A DNA stretch of 64,000 nt. Source: Tanytarsus gracilentus. Its lineage: Eukaryota > Arthropoda > Insecta > Diptera > Chironomidae. Positions 27,165 through 38,666 of this stretch are shown one piece after another. The position numbers and the translations under genes are program-made. The notes below the pieces were generated by a model. It had not been told where the DNA came from and ran no database searches. It saw nothing but the letters and a program-made list of their open reading frames with translations. The stretch's first letter is position 1, and the number at the start of each line of letters is the position of its first letter. The stretch covers positions 9,139,501 to 9,203,500 of the forward strand of contig JAXRKN010000044.1 in NCBI GenBank assembly GCA_038502055.1, read 5' to 3'.

Positions 27165-27956
27165 CTGAAATTTTTAATCAAGATTAAGCACACACAAAAG
27201 TTGACATGTTGACGTTAATAATTTTTAGCATCATCATTATATTCATTAATTTTTTTTCTATGTAGTCACTAAATGGGAATCACAGTATCATACATAATAA
27301 ATCTGAACACGGCTGCTCTTTATCACATAAAAATCTGTTTTTATTTTTTGCAGAGGAAAATATTTCTGATAATTGCAACGTGAAAACGTGTTGTGGAAAT
27401 GTGATTGTGATAAATTTTTTTGGGGGATTATACAAAATTTGTTGGAGTGAGTGCGATCAAAGTGCTAACATTTAGTCACATGTCGAGAGCATGACCTCTC
27501 ATCCACTTGAGTTACGTGTATATTTTTGGGATTTAATATTCAAGGGATGTTAATTTATTTTTTTTATTAAAATTCAGGCAAAATCTCAAATAATCTTTTA
27601 TCCAAAACTTACAATCCATTTTGTCTTCACTTCGTCATGCAATGCTTCACCTCAAAATGTTTATTGTTCTTCCAGTTTCATACTCAACACAAAATAATAT
27701 GCAAAGTACACGAAAGCCAACATGAAGACACGTACAACTTTTTTTAAATTATTCACAGAAAACTTTATTCAATTAAAATTTCATGTTGCTGATGCTTGTT
27801 AATCTCTTCAAGGAGCAACATTGTACATTAAACAATTTCAGAATATTTATGTGAGTAAAAAAATGTTTAAGTGAGAATTTCTTAACATCTGCTGAGTTGG
27901 CCGATGGTTATTTTGTTCTAATTTCTATGTTGACGCCTTCGAGGCACTTCAATCTC

Positions 27957-29606
27957 TTACGAACTCAATTTGAGAGGCTTAAATTTATAGAAATTAGCTC
28001 CAGTTGGATTTACACGTTCTTCGAGTAGTTCATTTTGTTGCACTTTAAATGGTGCTCGATTTGCATCAAATAAATCTTGAACTTCATATCCGTTCTTGTT
28101 AGACAACTTTAAGTCTGTTAATGTATAATTGAAGGCGTAACCGTGACCATCTGTACGTCGCGACACGAAAGCAACTGCATAAGAATATTCATCTCCGACG
28201 AGTGGAATTACCGGTCGAGTCCATGCTTCGATGTCTCTATCTCTAACCACTCTCTTACCCTGTATGCCCATCGGATCCTGATCGATGGCAATAATTTCAC
28301 GATTTAACAAAAGTTCCTTAATTTCTGGCTTGATGGTTCTCAAATCCGTAGATAGGAGAAACGGAGCAGCTATTACCGCCCAAACTGCCAATTGAGCTTT
28401 CGATTGATCGTAACTCAAACCGTAATTGCCGAGCAAAAGTGTGTCTAGAGGGAGTCGTTGGAAAATAAATTAAATTAATCACTAAATGACAATTTTTTTA
28501 AAGGCTAGTAAAATTAAATTTTTAACCTGGATCATTCCAATGTCCCGGCCCTGCATGTGGAGCCACTCGATCTCCATGCTCAGCAAAATAATCCGAGATC
28601 GAGAGTGACGACTCCCACGAGTCCTCAATATCCTTCCAATTTCTCCATAAATTGCAAGTTTCCTTCAACACTTCATAGTCGGGTATCATTGATGGCTTTC
28701 GATAATACTCAAAGTATGCAGGCCATGAACATGAATACCTTATTGAATAAATTTAATTGAATTTTTTTTCGCTATTGATGGGAAATATTTAAATTACATA
28801 ATCGGTCTGCCTGTCGCATTCATCAATCGACCAAATTCAATATATCCTTCGACCATTTTTTCCGACTCAACGTTACATCCATCCATTTTTATAAAATCCA
28901 CCTCCCAATCGGCGAGTGATTGTGCATCAGTTTCGAGAAAATTAAGACTACCGGGGTAACCGGCACAAGTCTAGGAAAATAAAATAATTTATTGAAGTTT
29001 TTTAAATAAAATTTCAACTCACTTTAGTTCCATAATCGAGATAAGTTCCAAATTTCAAACCCTTCGAATGAATCTGCGAAAGTGTGAATTAAAATTTGTT
29101 TGTCATCAATCAATTTGCTTACGTAATCGGATAAGAACTTTATTCCCCTTGGAAAACGCTCTTTATCGGCGACAATTTTTCCATTTTCATCTCTCTCCAA
29201 CTCCGTCCAGCAATCATCGATATTTACGTATTCATAACCAGCATCGAGATAGCTTTAATTTTTGTGTTTAAAGAGAAAAATTTAGAATTTTGATTTTTTA
29301 TAAAGAGGCACTTACCCGTCCTTTACCATAACATCCGCCATCTCCATAAATAACTTTTCACTAATGCACTCATTGGGATATTTTTTACAATCAGTTATGC
29401 AACGAAATCTCTCCCAACTCATCCATCCCATGACCTGATAGTAAATAAATTTTTTATACAGTTTCATTTGTTAATTAAGGCGATAATTAATCGAACAACT
29501 GATGGCAATTAAGGGTAAAAATTCTCACCGGCGTTTTTGCAAGTCCGTTGTCTAAAGCATTCGCAAACGAAGCGAAGCTACACAGAAATATAATTATGCT
29601 CTTCAT
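27957..29606 (-). CDS. GH27 alpha-galactosidase / alpha-N-acetylgalactosaminidase
   Basis: Seven exons: 29606-29529, 29434-29316, 29252-29123, 29073-29023, 28970-28798, 28738-28527, 28444-27957; 1251 nt, 416 aa, all phases consistent. A signal peptide of about 17 residues (to SFANA) precedes LDNGLAKTPVMGW, the usual start of GH27 enzymes. Family motifs are present: NIDDCW, DFIKMDGC with the presumed nucleophile D156, NLWRNWKDIEDSW with the presumed acid/base D220, GHWNDPD, and STDLRTI. The substrate loop reads YSCSWPAY, with Ser188 and Ala191 as in animal alpha-N-acetylgalactosaminidase, not the Glu/Leu of alpha-galactosidase A. It likely removes terminal alpha-GalNAc (or alpha-Gal) from glycans in lysosomes or as a secreted enzyme. 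Length matches the family. Confidence 0.95.
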
Positions 29607-29669
29607 TTTTTTTTATTTCTCTCTTTTTTTTGTGAATAACAGCGAGTAAAGTTTCTTTATGAAATGTTC

Positions 29670-29699
29670 AGTGAATTTCTTCGATACTGGCTTTTTATA
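29670..29699 (-). promoter_or_regulatory. TATA box and initiator of the GH27 gene
   Basis: TATAAAAA on the minus strand (29699-29692) precedes TCACT (29674-29670) by about 25 bp, some 65 bp upstream of the ATG. Confidence 0.6.
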
Positions 29700-30182
29700 G
29701 TTCGAGATTCCTTTAAATTGCAGTGAAGGTCAGTGACTGCTTTTGCCACCGATATGATATGGGATTTGTGTCGCGATTAAAGTCTTTCTCAACCACACAT
29801 AGCCGTAATAAAACAATTTTGATAATTGGAGAAATTTTGTAATTGTTTTGAGTGCCACTTGAAGCTCTAATCACTTTTTTGTTATTATTTTTCTAAACTT
29901 TTTATGCGTAAAAAATAAAACTGTCTGACCCTCGCCGAAGATGTCTTGCAACTGGTTTTTCGATTTTGAGTGGATTGAAATACCTTTTGAATAATCTTAT
30001 AAAAATACTCTCCACAAATACATGGTCACATAATATTCGAGAATGCAAATGTGTGTCGTGTCTCAATGCTTAAAAAATATGAGAGAATTTTTGAAAAATA
30101 TTCAATATTTAATTTAAAGTTAAAAAATGCATTATTAAATAATTAACTTCAAAAAGATGCAAAGATAATTTCATTTTATGTC

Positions 30183-30217
30183 AATAAAAGTGACCAAGAG
30201 CTCACAATGATTTCAGT
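30183..30217 (+). promoter_or_regulatory. Core promoter upstream of the broken DUF1091-like gene
   Basis: AATAAAAG at 30183-30190 acts as a weak TATA-like element, with TCAGTC at 30212-30217. Spacing is right for a core promoter, so the damaged locus may still be transcribed. Confidence 0.4.
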
Positions 30218-30279
30218 CGGCCGTCATTCTCTCCACACAGACAACCAAATAATACCTGCTTAAATATTTATTTTAAAAA

Positions 30280-30673
30280 ATGATCAAAATTATTTTCTTT
30301 CTCATAATTTTTGTTTCGTTTTCCTCTTCTCAACTTCCCGCATATTTTGACATCCAACTTGATCGAATTGAAAATTTATTTCAGGACTCGGAGTTGATTG
30401 ATGTCAATTTGAAAATTAAAAAAATTAATAAAGTTCGTTCGTGGGTTGGTGAAATGGATTGGCGTGTACCATTAAATAATGACATAACATGCGGTATTAA
30501 GGGTCTTAAGAAGCAGGGAAACGAATACCGATTCAATAGCATTTTAAGACATTTTTAAATTTATATATTAAATTAAATATATTTCAGGCGATTATGCATT
30601 GGAAATCGAGTGCAGCAGAATTAGCGATTTGATGTTCAAGATCAGAGTATTTTTTTCTGTTGTTCAGGTTTAA
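30280..30673 (+). pseudogene. Truncated DUF1091-like gene, central part missing
   Basis: The 5' part (30280-30558) encodes a signal peptide and a domain start closely matching the next gene: YFDIQLDRIENLF here, YFDIQIDRFEVNF there, and both contain LKKQGNEY. It then runs into a stop (RFNSILRHF) with no usable donor site. At 30584-30673 the frame SGDYALEIEC ... FFSVVQV-stop matches the last third of the neighbour's final exon (SGDFAFEPEC ... YFSVVQV-stop). The equivalents of the neighbour's exon 2 and the start of exon 3 are absent. The simplest reading is an internal deletion after tandem duplication. A short product of 92 aa could still be made. Confidence 0.65.
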
Positions 30674-31005
30674 AATGTTTGAATAAAAAATTAAATTTTG
30701 TAAATAAAATAAATAAATGAGATAAAGTTTTTTTTGAGAATTTTGACTATTTTCAAGGCTTGGAGAGAAAAAGCACATTAATTTTTTTTGAAGCTATTTG
30801 TGCAAATTTGACATTTTGCCCTTAACTTCCGGCCTTGATTATCTCAATGCGATTATTCTGTTCCGGTATAAAAATTATTTTCTCCTATTTAAAATAATGA
30901 GTTTGATTAAAATTTTACAATAAATAAAATTATAAAAATTGTCAAGAGTTTTTATTCAAAGTATCAAAAATTTAAAACTTCAGTCGAGTCGCAAAGTTTA
31001 AAGCA

Positions 31006-31637
31006 ATGAGGAGTTTTATTATTTTATTATTTTTATTTCCTTTAATTTTCTCCCAGATAATAAAACCCCAATACTTTGATATCCAAATAGACCGATTTGA
31101 AGTCAATTTTACAGATCCAAATGTTCTTGATGTAAATTTGAGAGTAAAAAAGGTTAATAAAATTCGATCAATCGTTGGAACTTTTGATTCGTTTGTCGAT
31201 GTCGATGACAACTTTAAGTGCGGTGCAAAAGTACTCAAAAAACAAGGCAACGAATATAAATATCAACCATATCGAATTCCTCAATCTGGTTTGTGTTCGA
31301 CTCTACAAAATGATGGTAATTTTAATTTTAACTCTTAAATATAATTAATAATAATTCTTTTTATAGAATATGCCTATCAAGATGTAGCAAAAGGTTCAGA
31401 TTTGCCAGAAAATGTTACATGTCCTATACCAGCGGTGAATTTTTTATACAATTTTTAAGAATATTTTCTATCTTGAATTTTTAGAAAAGATACACATTTT
31501 ACAATGTCGTCTTGAGTCTTGATCGAGTGCCCAAAATTATGTTACCCAGTGGTGACTTTGCATTCGAGCCCGAATGTGAAAGATTTGGGAAAATGACCAG
31601 CAGATATCGGATTTATTTTTCAGTCGTTCAAGTTTAG
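31006..31637 (+). CDS. Secreted DUF1091-like protein
   Basis: Exons 31006-31315, 31367-31434, 31485-31637; 531 nt, 176 aa, phases 1 and 0. A signal peptide (MRSFIILLFLFPLIFS) is followed by PQYFDIQIDRFEVNF, VLDVNLRVKKVNKIRS, a Cys in FKCGAKVLKK, GLCSTL, NVTCPIPA, then KIMLPSGDFAFEPEC and a short C-terminal beta-like segment ending SVVQV. The order of conserved Cys, the NxTCP-type motif and the LPxGDxxxE segment fit the DUF1091 group of small secreted dipteran proteins. That assignment is by eye. A related lipid-recognition (ML/CheB-type) fold is the alternative. Members have been linked to chemosensation, but no function is claimed here. It lies 330 bp after its broken tandem copy. Confidence 0.7.
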
Positions 31638-33094
31638 GTTGTTGATTAAAATCAATTAAATTCCACGTGAATAAACTGAATTTTTGATTAATTCAAAATC
31701 ATTTATTTTAATTTTTATTATGATTTAAAAATATTTTCTCATAATAGAGCTATTTAGTGCTACATAAGTTCAATGAACTCCAATCAACTCACTCCTGATT
31801 ATCTTTAAACAATGAAAGACATGAAATTCAATAATTCACATTGCCAAGCGAAAGGTTTGAATAATTTTCCATCATAATAAATTTAATTTTTTGTGATTCC
31901 CCCAAAGCAGAAAATTTATCGAGGAAATAAAATTTGAATCATTTTAATGAACGCTTCAAAATTGTCTCCATAATTCTTTTACCTCCCGGCTCTATAAGGA
32001 AAATATGCCAAAAACAAACATCAAATAAATAATTCATTAAAGTTAAAAAGGGGTAAAAATATGGAAAATATGAGAAACACCCTAAACTCGAGTCTCGATC
32101 GATCAATCAAAGCTGCTAAACAATTATTTATCAATTTCACTCAAATCTTTTGCAGTTTTTCCATAAATACGATGCTTATGGTGTTGAATAATTAACGCAA
32201 ATCCCATAATTGGGCTATTTCGTTCTCGTGGTGCGACCCGGTACAATCACACCCTAATATTCTCTGAATATAATGAATTGCGAGGGGTTGACTCTGGCAT
32301 TACGTCTCAATTTTTTAGGATTATTTTAACGAGAATTTTCTGTTTTGCTTCCCTAGTCGTCAAAGAGCATCCATGCAAGCGTTATTGTTCTTATTTTCTG
32401 TTTATTCAGGGAGTTTTATATGAATATTATATGTGCATAGAGAGGGTACACTAAGAGTAGGTTGGAACAAAAATTTTTATAAAAAACTCACATATTCTAA
32501 AACTGCATAAACAAAGACATCATGGTAAAAATCTAAGAAGCAGAATCCCGACCAAAGCCACCCTCTTTTATTTACTGAAAGGATTTCGTAGGAATTTATT
32601 ATTTTTAAGGTTGTTTTGACAACGTTCAATACAAATTTCTGTTACTCTAATCTAAAATTTTCATCCCTCATAGCAATAGTAAAATATACGAATTAAACTT
32701 ACCAACAATGAGTATCGATTGCAGGAATGAGACTTGCTTATCTCAGCATTCACACAAAAACATCCCATTACACCGCTCCCGACTTTAATCTACGTAAATT
32801 TTCAACTATTTCTACTGAATGGGAGAGAAATTAAGCGTGAAAAATTAAATCGTTTGAGGGCATCATCGTATCCATTGTGTGTGTACATGGAGATATATCT
32901 CTAAGTGAGACTCGCTATCACTTCTACGCTTTGTTATTCAAATGAGTTTTGTGTTGGGATGCGAAAGATGAAAATGAAATCATTTATTTTCCTTTCTCTG
33001 CCCCCGTTAGACAGTCTATGGATGCACCTAAGCGTGAGGCAGAGTTGATAAAGACAATCAGCGTAAAAAAGTTAAATTTAAAACAGAATGCAAA
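31638..33094. other. Spacer without supported genes
   Basis: AT-rich sequence on both strands. I see no exon structure or repeat worth calling. Confidence 0.5.
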
Positions 33095-33348
33095 ATGAAA
33101 TTTTTGAAAATTATTCAATGGATCAGTTTATTAGCAACCATGACGTCACTGTGTGCTGCCCTTTCATTTTCTGGTAGTTTAGGCAACGATAATGAATGTT
33201 TTAAAACAAGAGAAAAAATTGTGCTTCTTCTGATGCAGAGCTAGGGAATCCCTATATCGACAACGACGCATGTGCGTTGCATGAAACCCGGAACATGAAG
33301 CAACTTCCTTTCCTCCAGACTGTTGCCGAAATAAAAAGTAAAATATAA
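33095..33348 (+). CDS. Tentative small secreted peptide gene
   Basis: ATG at 33095 opens a typical signal peptide (MKFLKIIQWISLLATMTSLC). Reading straight on gives a stop at 33242. A 65-nt intron (33174-33238: GTAGTT ... CTTCTTCTGATGCAG) instead joins in phase 1 to a second open segment, ELGNPYIDNDACALHETRN ... LPFLQTVAEIKSKI, with a stop at 33346, giving 62 aa. A donor (AAAA|GTAAAA at 33338) could extend it to an acceptor before 33410, adding about 15 residues. No family is recognised. Support is the signal peptide plus the splice and frame agreement only. Confidence 0.35.
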
Positions 33349-36300
33349 AAATTCACAACTACTTTAACTGAGGTGGAAAGGAAAATATTCTTCGCATATT
33401 GCATTTTAGGGGTTAAAAAATATTTTGCTTTATTTTATTGCAATGCTGATCTCTAAGAGAAATGCCATGCCAACGACCTCGTTGCTAAGTTATTATTTTG
33501 AAACTTTATCGTTGAACGAAAAATTTTCCGTTTTAAAGTTAGGCCATCGGTGTATAAATTTTTATGGCCACCCTCGAGAACTTTTTTATGTCTCAGCAAT
33601 TATGGCATTGCGATAAAAAATAAAGGGAAAATTTTGTGTATAATTGTGTTTGCCAGGTGAATGAAAAGACTTTTTTCTTTTTATGGCGATTTCTTCAAGA
33701 CGATAAAAATTCTCGATTTCAGGTTTAGTTTATAGAGAGTTAAATGTTGTATATGAGTCCAAAAAAAATATTGAGTTGACATTTTGAATTTAAGCGATTG
33801 AAATTTCAAGTTAAATTCATTTAATTTTTAACCTACCACCCCAATAATAAAACCACAAGACACCATCAAATTTGTCAACCACTAAAATTACTCGCAACAG
33901 CCAAAAGTTCATTCATTATTCATGCAAAAAAACCAAAATGGAAATCCCACTCACATTTGCACATTCTATGCCTAAATTAATAATGTAATTAGATGTTTAT
34001 TACTCAAACACGTTATTTTTATTATTTTTTCGCACAACTCTCCCTCCAATCCAAGTTCATTTCAATTAATTCTCCCCCTTGTTACTCGCCACCGACGATA
34101 AGAAGATTTACTTAGTTATTTTTTCCTACCACACGATATTGCTGTCGTGCACCTTTTTCAACGCATGGATTACAACTTTTATATTTTCTTGGACAGTCAC
34201 GCGAGGTTTTTTTTGCGTTGAAGGGAGTTGCGAACTTGAACAGCTGACGACAGTTTTTTCTTCTTACGGATTATCTTCATGTTTACTTTCTTTCTATGTC
34301 CTTTATTTTCTGTCCATTTTAATCTGTTGTAATGCAATTTTCTCTTACTGTGAGGAAATCGAAAAACTTCTTAATATTTCGATTGAATTTGGAATTTCTT
34401 CTGGTCATTTCCAATTTTCCTCAACACTGTCCATGAAAGTTTCTCCCTCAACAATATTTTGTTGTTTCTCGACAACGACATCGAGTTGTGTTGAGAAAGG
34501 AATGTCCAACTTAATTTGTTATTTCGAATAGAGGAAATAATCTCGACACATACGCAGAGTCAATAATACGTTTTTTGTGGGTAAAATAGAAAGCAAGTGT
34601 GATGTTTTTTTCGGAGGCGTCAAGGGATGAAAATCTCGAAATACATTTTTAAAAAATATTCTTCGATATATTATATTTCGCTAAATCAAAAAATATTAAC
34701 AATAAAATTCGCTTCTCACACCTTGTCTCTCCGCTATCTAAAAATCAATAATTTCCCAACATGTTAGGTATTAAAAAAATTTATCACAACCATTTACAGC
34801 ATGTTGTTTCATATAAAAATATTCAATGCGTACACGTGACTGCAATGCAATATAATTTAAAACAGTCAATTACACAAATTTTCACTGCCAGCAACAGCCC
34901 TCCGTACTATTCATCGAGAATAGAGTCACAAAGTCAAGGGTGAGAGAGAGTGAAACTTAATTCTATGTTGTACCCTCAAAGTTGTCAAAGCCAAAGGAGA
35001 AAATTTTGTAATTTATGATTTTCATTCAGTTTCCGTTCTTTTTTTTGTGAGCGGCATCGAAAAGTTTTCGTACGCTGTGAGTAAGAGGCAACGTACAAGG
35101 AGTCAAAAATTATTACCATTAATCATACACTTTTTGCTCCTCCCCGAGCATTGTCGTCGCTTTTGGTTAGAAAATTACTTTTCAATCTGAATATATGCGA
35201 TCGGGTTAATAAACGCTAATTTTATGGTTTTCTTAAATATAAAATTTCAAACATTTCTGCATCAAAAAAAACTAACTAAAGAACTTTCCATTTAAAGATT
35301 TTTAAAGGATGCTGATATTGTGAGTGAGTGAGTGATTAGATTCAATAATCCACCGTCTAATTTTCACCGTATGTCGCATGCCATTATATTTTACTCCTTA
35401 AAATGCGTGATGTGTGAAGTTAATTTTAACCTCTTAAGTGCAAATGCTTGTAGGCAATTTTTCATAATCCTTTCACAACAAGAAGCTTTAAAATTCGTCA
35501 CAGTTGATGAACAGTTTCGATTCACGCACATGCGAAGCGTGCTCGTCATTTTAAAATCAATAATACTTTTTTAACGCAAGGAGTCGAGTTTTTTTAATAG
35601 GCATAATGGCATGAATGTCCATTAGCTCTGTGGGGTGATCACACATTTAATGACCTCGACATTTTTTTCCTCTGTATCTTGCAACCCTCTCATGATAAAT
35701 TAATTTATTCCGATGTTCATTATCGCTCAACCACCATCACTTGGTTGTCTTTAATTTTCGTGTGTATTAAGGTACTGTGGGGAGCCAAATTGTTAGGAAA
35801 TTTTTTAAACTTTTAAAAGAAAAATAAATTTTAAAAATATAAAAATTTAAATCTAATTGAGATTAATTAAATTTTTCAACCCTAAATCACCTAACAGTGT
35901 ATCTATTAAAAAGAAGAGTCGTAAACGTCGTAAGTGAATGCAAACGCTCGGGGGTGAAATAATAAATAGATATAAAGTGAATATGCAAAAAAATGAGTAA
36001 ACATTATAAAGTACACGTCGTGAAAGGAAGAGAAAAAAATTCGAATGTCTGAAAAACAGAAGCATAGCAAAGCAACATATTTTCCTCATGTTCCACTCTA
36101 TTAATGGTACCCGAACAAAAAATGCTTCTTTAATGCGAATAATTGGAATATTAAATTATCGAGAACTGCAAATGAAATGTTGAATGTTGCTGGAAAATGA
36201 TTTTCCTCTCGATACATTTTCAACCCCTCGAAATATTCGATACTCATTCCATTGCACGCTCTTCAGACACTCTAAATGCATTCACCACTCGACATCATTA

Positions 36301-36522
36301 TTTTATAATAAAATAACCAACAAATGTTCTCTAGAGAGAAAAGTAGAGAGGCGACATTAAGAGGAAAGAAAACTGAAAAAGTATCTCCTTCTGCTGCGAT
36401 TTTTTTACACATTTTTAACCATTAGCGAGTGAGTTACTTTGGTGAAGTTGGCAGAGCAGATGATTGCAATTTTTAGAAAACAAAATTTAAAAAGAAAATT
36501 TTTATTTTTCAAAACCAAAAAT
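33349..36522. other. Spacer without supported genes
   Basis: The only long open frame is 34079-34531 (+). It is pyrimidine-rich, hydrophobic, lacks an ATG near its start and has no family resemblance, so it was not called. The rest is AT-rich with no recognisable exon. Confidence 0.45.
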
Positions 36523-37290
36523 TTATTCAAATTTTCCCCCAATCCCAGCTAAAATTTTCTCCGCCAAAAATTGTCCTCCTTTTAAGTTTTCATCAAAACC
36601 AGGCAACGATCGACATCTCAAATACCAATCATTTAATTTTGGTTGATTTGCGAAGTCAAAACCCAGTTCCTAAATTCATAAAATTAAATTTCAATTAACA
36701 AAAAATTGAAAGTCACTCACCTTGATTGTGGTCACACTTGGAAGAATTGAGATGTCAGCGATTGAAATTTCATCATTACCGGCAAACCATTTGCTGTTTG
36801 AGAGAAAACTTTCCAATGTGTTTAAAGTTTCTGTCAATTTATCTTTTTGTGCATTTGGAATTGATGTCATTTTTTGAAACAAAACCTTGCTCTGAAAAAA
36901 AATTAAGACACTTAAAAAAATTAATTTAAATTTATAAAATCAACTTACGACAATTTGCGCAACTGAGTCATAAACCACCGATGCATCGTAGTAAAGCCGT
37001 TGATCAACTCTCGCTCTTTTTTGCGGATCATTCGGATACAAAGCGCTTCCAGGTTTAAATTTATTCGCCAAATAACACAAAATCGCACGACCTTCAGTAA
37101 GGACAAAACCGTCATCAACTAATACTGGAACTTTGTGTAGAGGATTTATCTTTAGAAAATCCGGATTGAACTGTTCGCCAGCCATCAAATTGACATTTTT
37201 TACTTCAACTTCGAGTTTGAGTGTCCTTATAAGAAGAAGACAAGCGCGACTTGGCATCGACCCAGCGGTGTAGTAAAGAGTTAAAGGCAT
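36523..37290 (-). CDS. Delta/epsilon-class glutathione S-transferase, copy 1
   Basis: Exons 37290-36949, 36891-36721, 36669-36523; 660 nt, 219 aa, all introns phase 0. The N-terminal thioredoxin-like domain contains LYYTAGSMPSRA with the likely catalytic Ser11, then EQFNPDFLKINPLHKVPVLVD, a standard GSH-site segment with the cis-Pro (VPVL). The helical C-terminal domain has the N-capping box-like SIADISILPSV and a PGFDEN end typical of insect delta GSTs. It conjugates glutathione to electrophiles in the cytosol, as in insecticide and oxidative-stress detoxification. The usual E-S-[R/H]-A-I motif reads E66-G67-R-A-I here, with Ser replaced by Gly. A minus-strand TATAAAAT (37370-37363) and TCAGTC (37339-37334) mark the promoter. 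Confidence 0.95.
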
Positions 37291-37333
37291 CTTTAAAAAA
37301 ATTTGGTTCTTTCGTAAGCTAATGCTGACACAA

Positions 37334-37370
37334 GACTGATTGAACTTTGTTTCTTTATTTTTATTTTATA
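37334..37370 (-). promoter_or_regulatory. TATA box and initiator of GST copy 1
   Basis: TATAAAAT at 37370-37363 and TCAGTC at 37339-37334 on the minus strand, with about 33 bp between the TATA start and the initiator A. The promoter lies about 210 bp from the edge of the inserted repeat element at 37580. Confidence 0.65.
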
Positions 37371-37579
37371 GTTCTTTAAGGTGTGTTAGAAGAGAAAAAA
37401 TATTAAGCTTCAAATAATTTAAATGTATTGTAAGAACTTAATGAATTGACTTTTAAAAAATTAATTAAAATGAAGTAGAGACACATTAATTAATTAAAGT
37501 TTTAATTATTATCCTTAAAACTTAAATTTATAGAACTCATTAACGAATAAATTCCCCCTACAAAAAGCTTAATTTTTTA

Positions 37580-38584
37580 GCGTAACCCACAAAGTGGTGT
37601 AACGCTTATATGCTCGTGATTCCGTCCGTCCGTCCGTCCGTCCGTCTGTCCGTCCGTCCGTCCGTCCGTCTGTCCGTCCGTCCGTCCGTCCGTCCGTCCG
37701 TCTGCACAAGCGAGATCTCGGTCCCTGGACCAGCTAGAGACTTCTAGTTTTCGCCAGATGGTAGCTCTTAGGGTCTATATGTGCAGGCACTGACTATTTT
37801 TTGAGTCATGACCTATGGTCGTGCCATGGACGGCCATAACGTCCATTTTTCATACAAATTTTCTCTTATATGGCTTCATGGGTATCGTTGAACTCGTGAT
37901 TGGAGCAGAAATCGATTGGCATTGATTCGTAACTTGACCAGGAATCGATTGACATACATGATTTTTCGAGTCGTGACCTATGGTCGTGCCACAGACAGCC
38001 AAAATGTCCATTTTTCAGAACTATGGCTTCATGGGTATCGTTGAACTCGTGATTGGACCAGGAATCGATTGATATAGATGCTTTTTGAGGAATGTCCATC
38101 ATGGCCGGCCAGCAGTGCCACGGACAGCCAAAATGTCCATTTTTCAGAACTATGGCTTCATGTATCTCGTTGAACTCGTAATTGGACCAGGAATCGAATG
38201 GCATTGATGATTTTTGATGAATGTCCATCATGGACGGCCAGCAGTGCCACGGACAGCCAAAATGTCCATTTTTCAGAACTATGGCTTCATGTATCTCGTT
38301 GAACTCGTAATTGGACCAGGAATCTATTGACATAGATGATTTTTGATAAATGCTAATCAAGGCCGGCCAGTAGTGCCACGGACAGCTAAAATGTCCATTT
38401 TTCAGAACTATGACTTCATGGGTATCGTTGAACTCGTAATTGGACCAGGAATCTAATGACATAGACAATTTTTGAGGACTGGTCGAACAGGACTGCCACG
38501 GACAGCCAAAGTGTCCGGATTGACTTAAACTCATTTTTTATGCACTTGATTTTCAAACACTGATCTGTTACAAGTGGGTTACGC
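37580..38584. mobile_element. Non-autonomous repeat element with inverted ends, copy 1
   Basis: The element begins GCGTAACCCAC and ends GTGGGTTACGC, an 11-bp terminal inverted repeat, over about 1005 bp. Inside are a (CCGT)n/(CTGT) microsatellite at about 37620-37700, a unique block, and about 4 tandem copies of a 129-bp unit. The unit's AAAATGTCC anchors fall at 38001, 38130, 38259 and 38388. No transposase is visible. Because 129 is divisible by 3, a minus-strand frame of 222 codons (38534-37866) stays open, repeating DSWSNYEFN ... NGHFGCPW. The first 365 bp recur almost unchanged at 63636-64000, which shows that it is a dispersed repeat. The ends lack a clear target-site duplication, so the exact boundaries are uncertain. 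Confidence 0.75.
38001..38520. repeat. 129-bp tandem repeat within the element
   Basis: Units carry AAAATGTCCATTTTTCAGAA, then a variable middle with TGGACCAGGAATC, then GTGCCACGGACAGCC. Spacing between the AAAATGTCC anchors is exactly 129 bp three times; the last unit is shorter and diverged. Confidence 0.85.
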
Positions 38585-38666
38585 GGCAACACCCACGTGT
38601 GGGTTTTGAAACATTTTTTATCTAATTTCTAAAATATTTTTTTCAATTAAGAATGATTTTAAAATT

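Noticed and set aside
37866..38534. 222-codon minus-strand frame in the repeat element
   Set aside because: Open because the tandem unit is 129 bp. There is no known domain and no supporting gene signals, so it was kept only as a property of the element.
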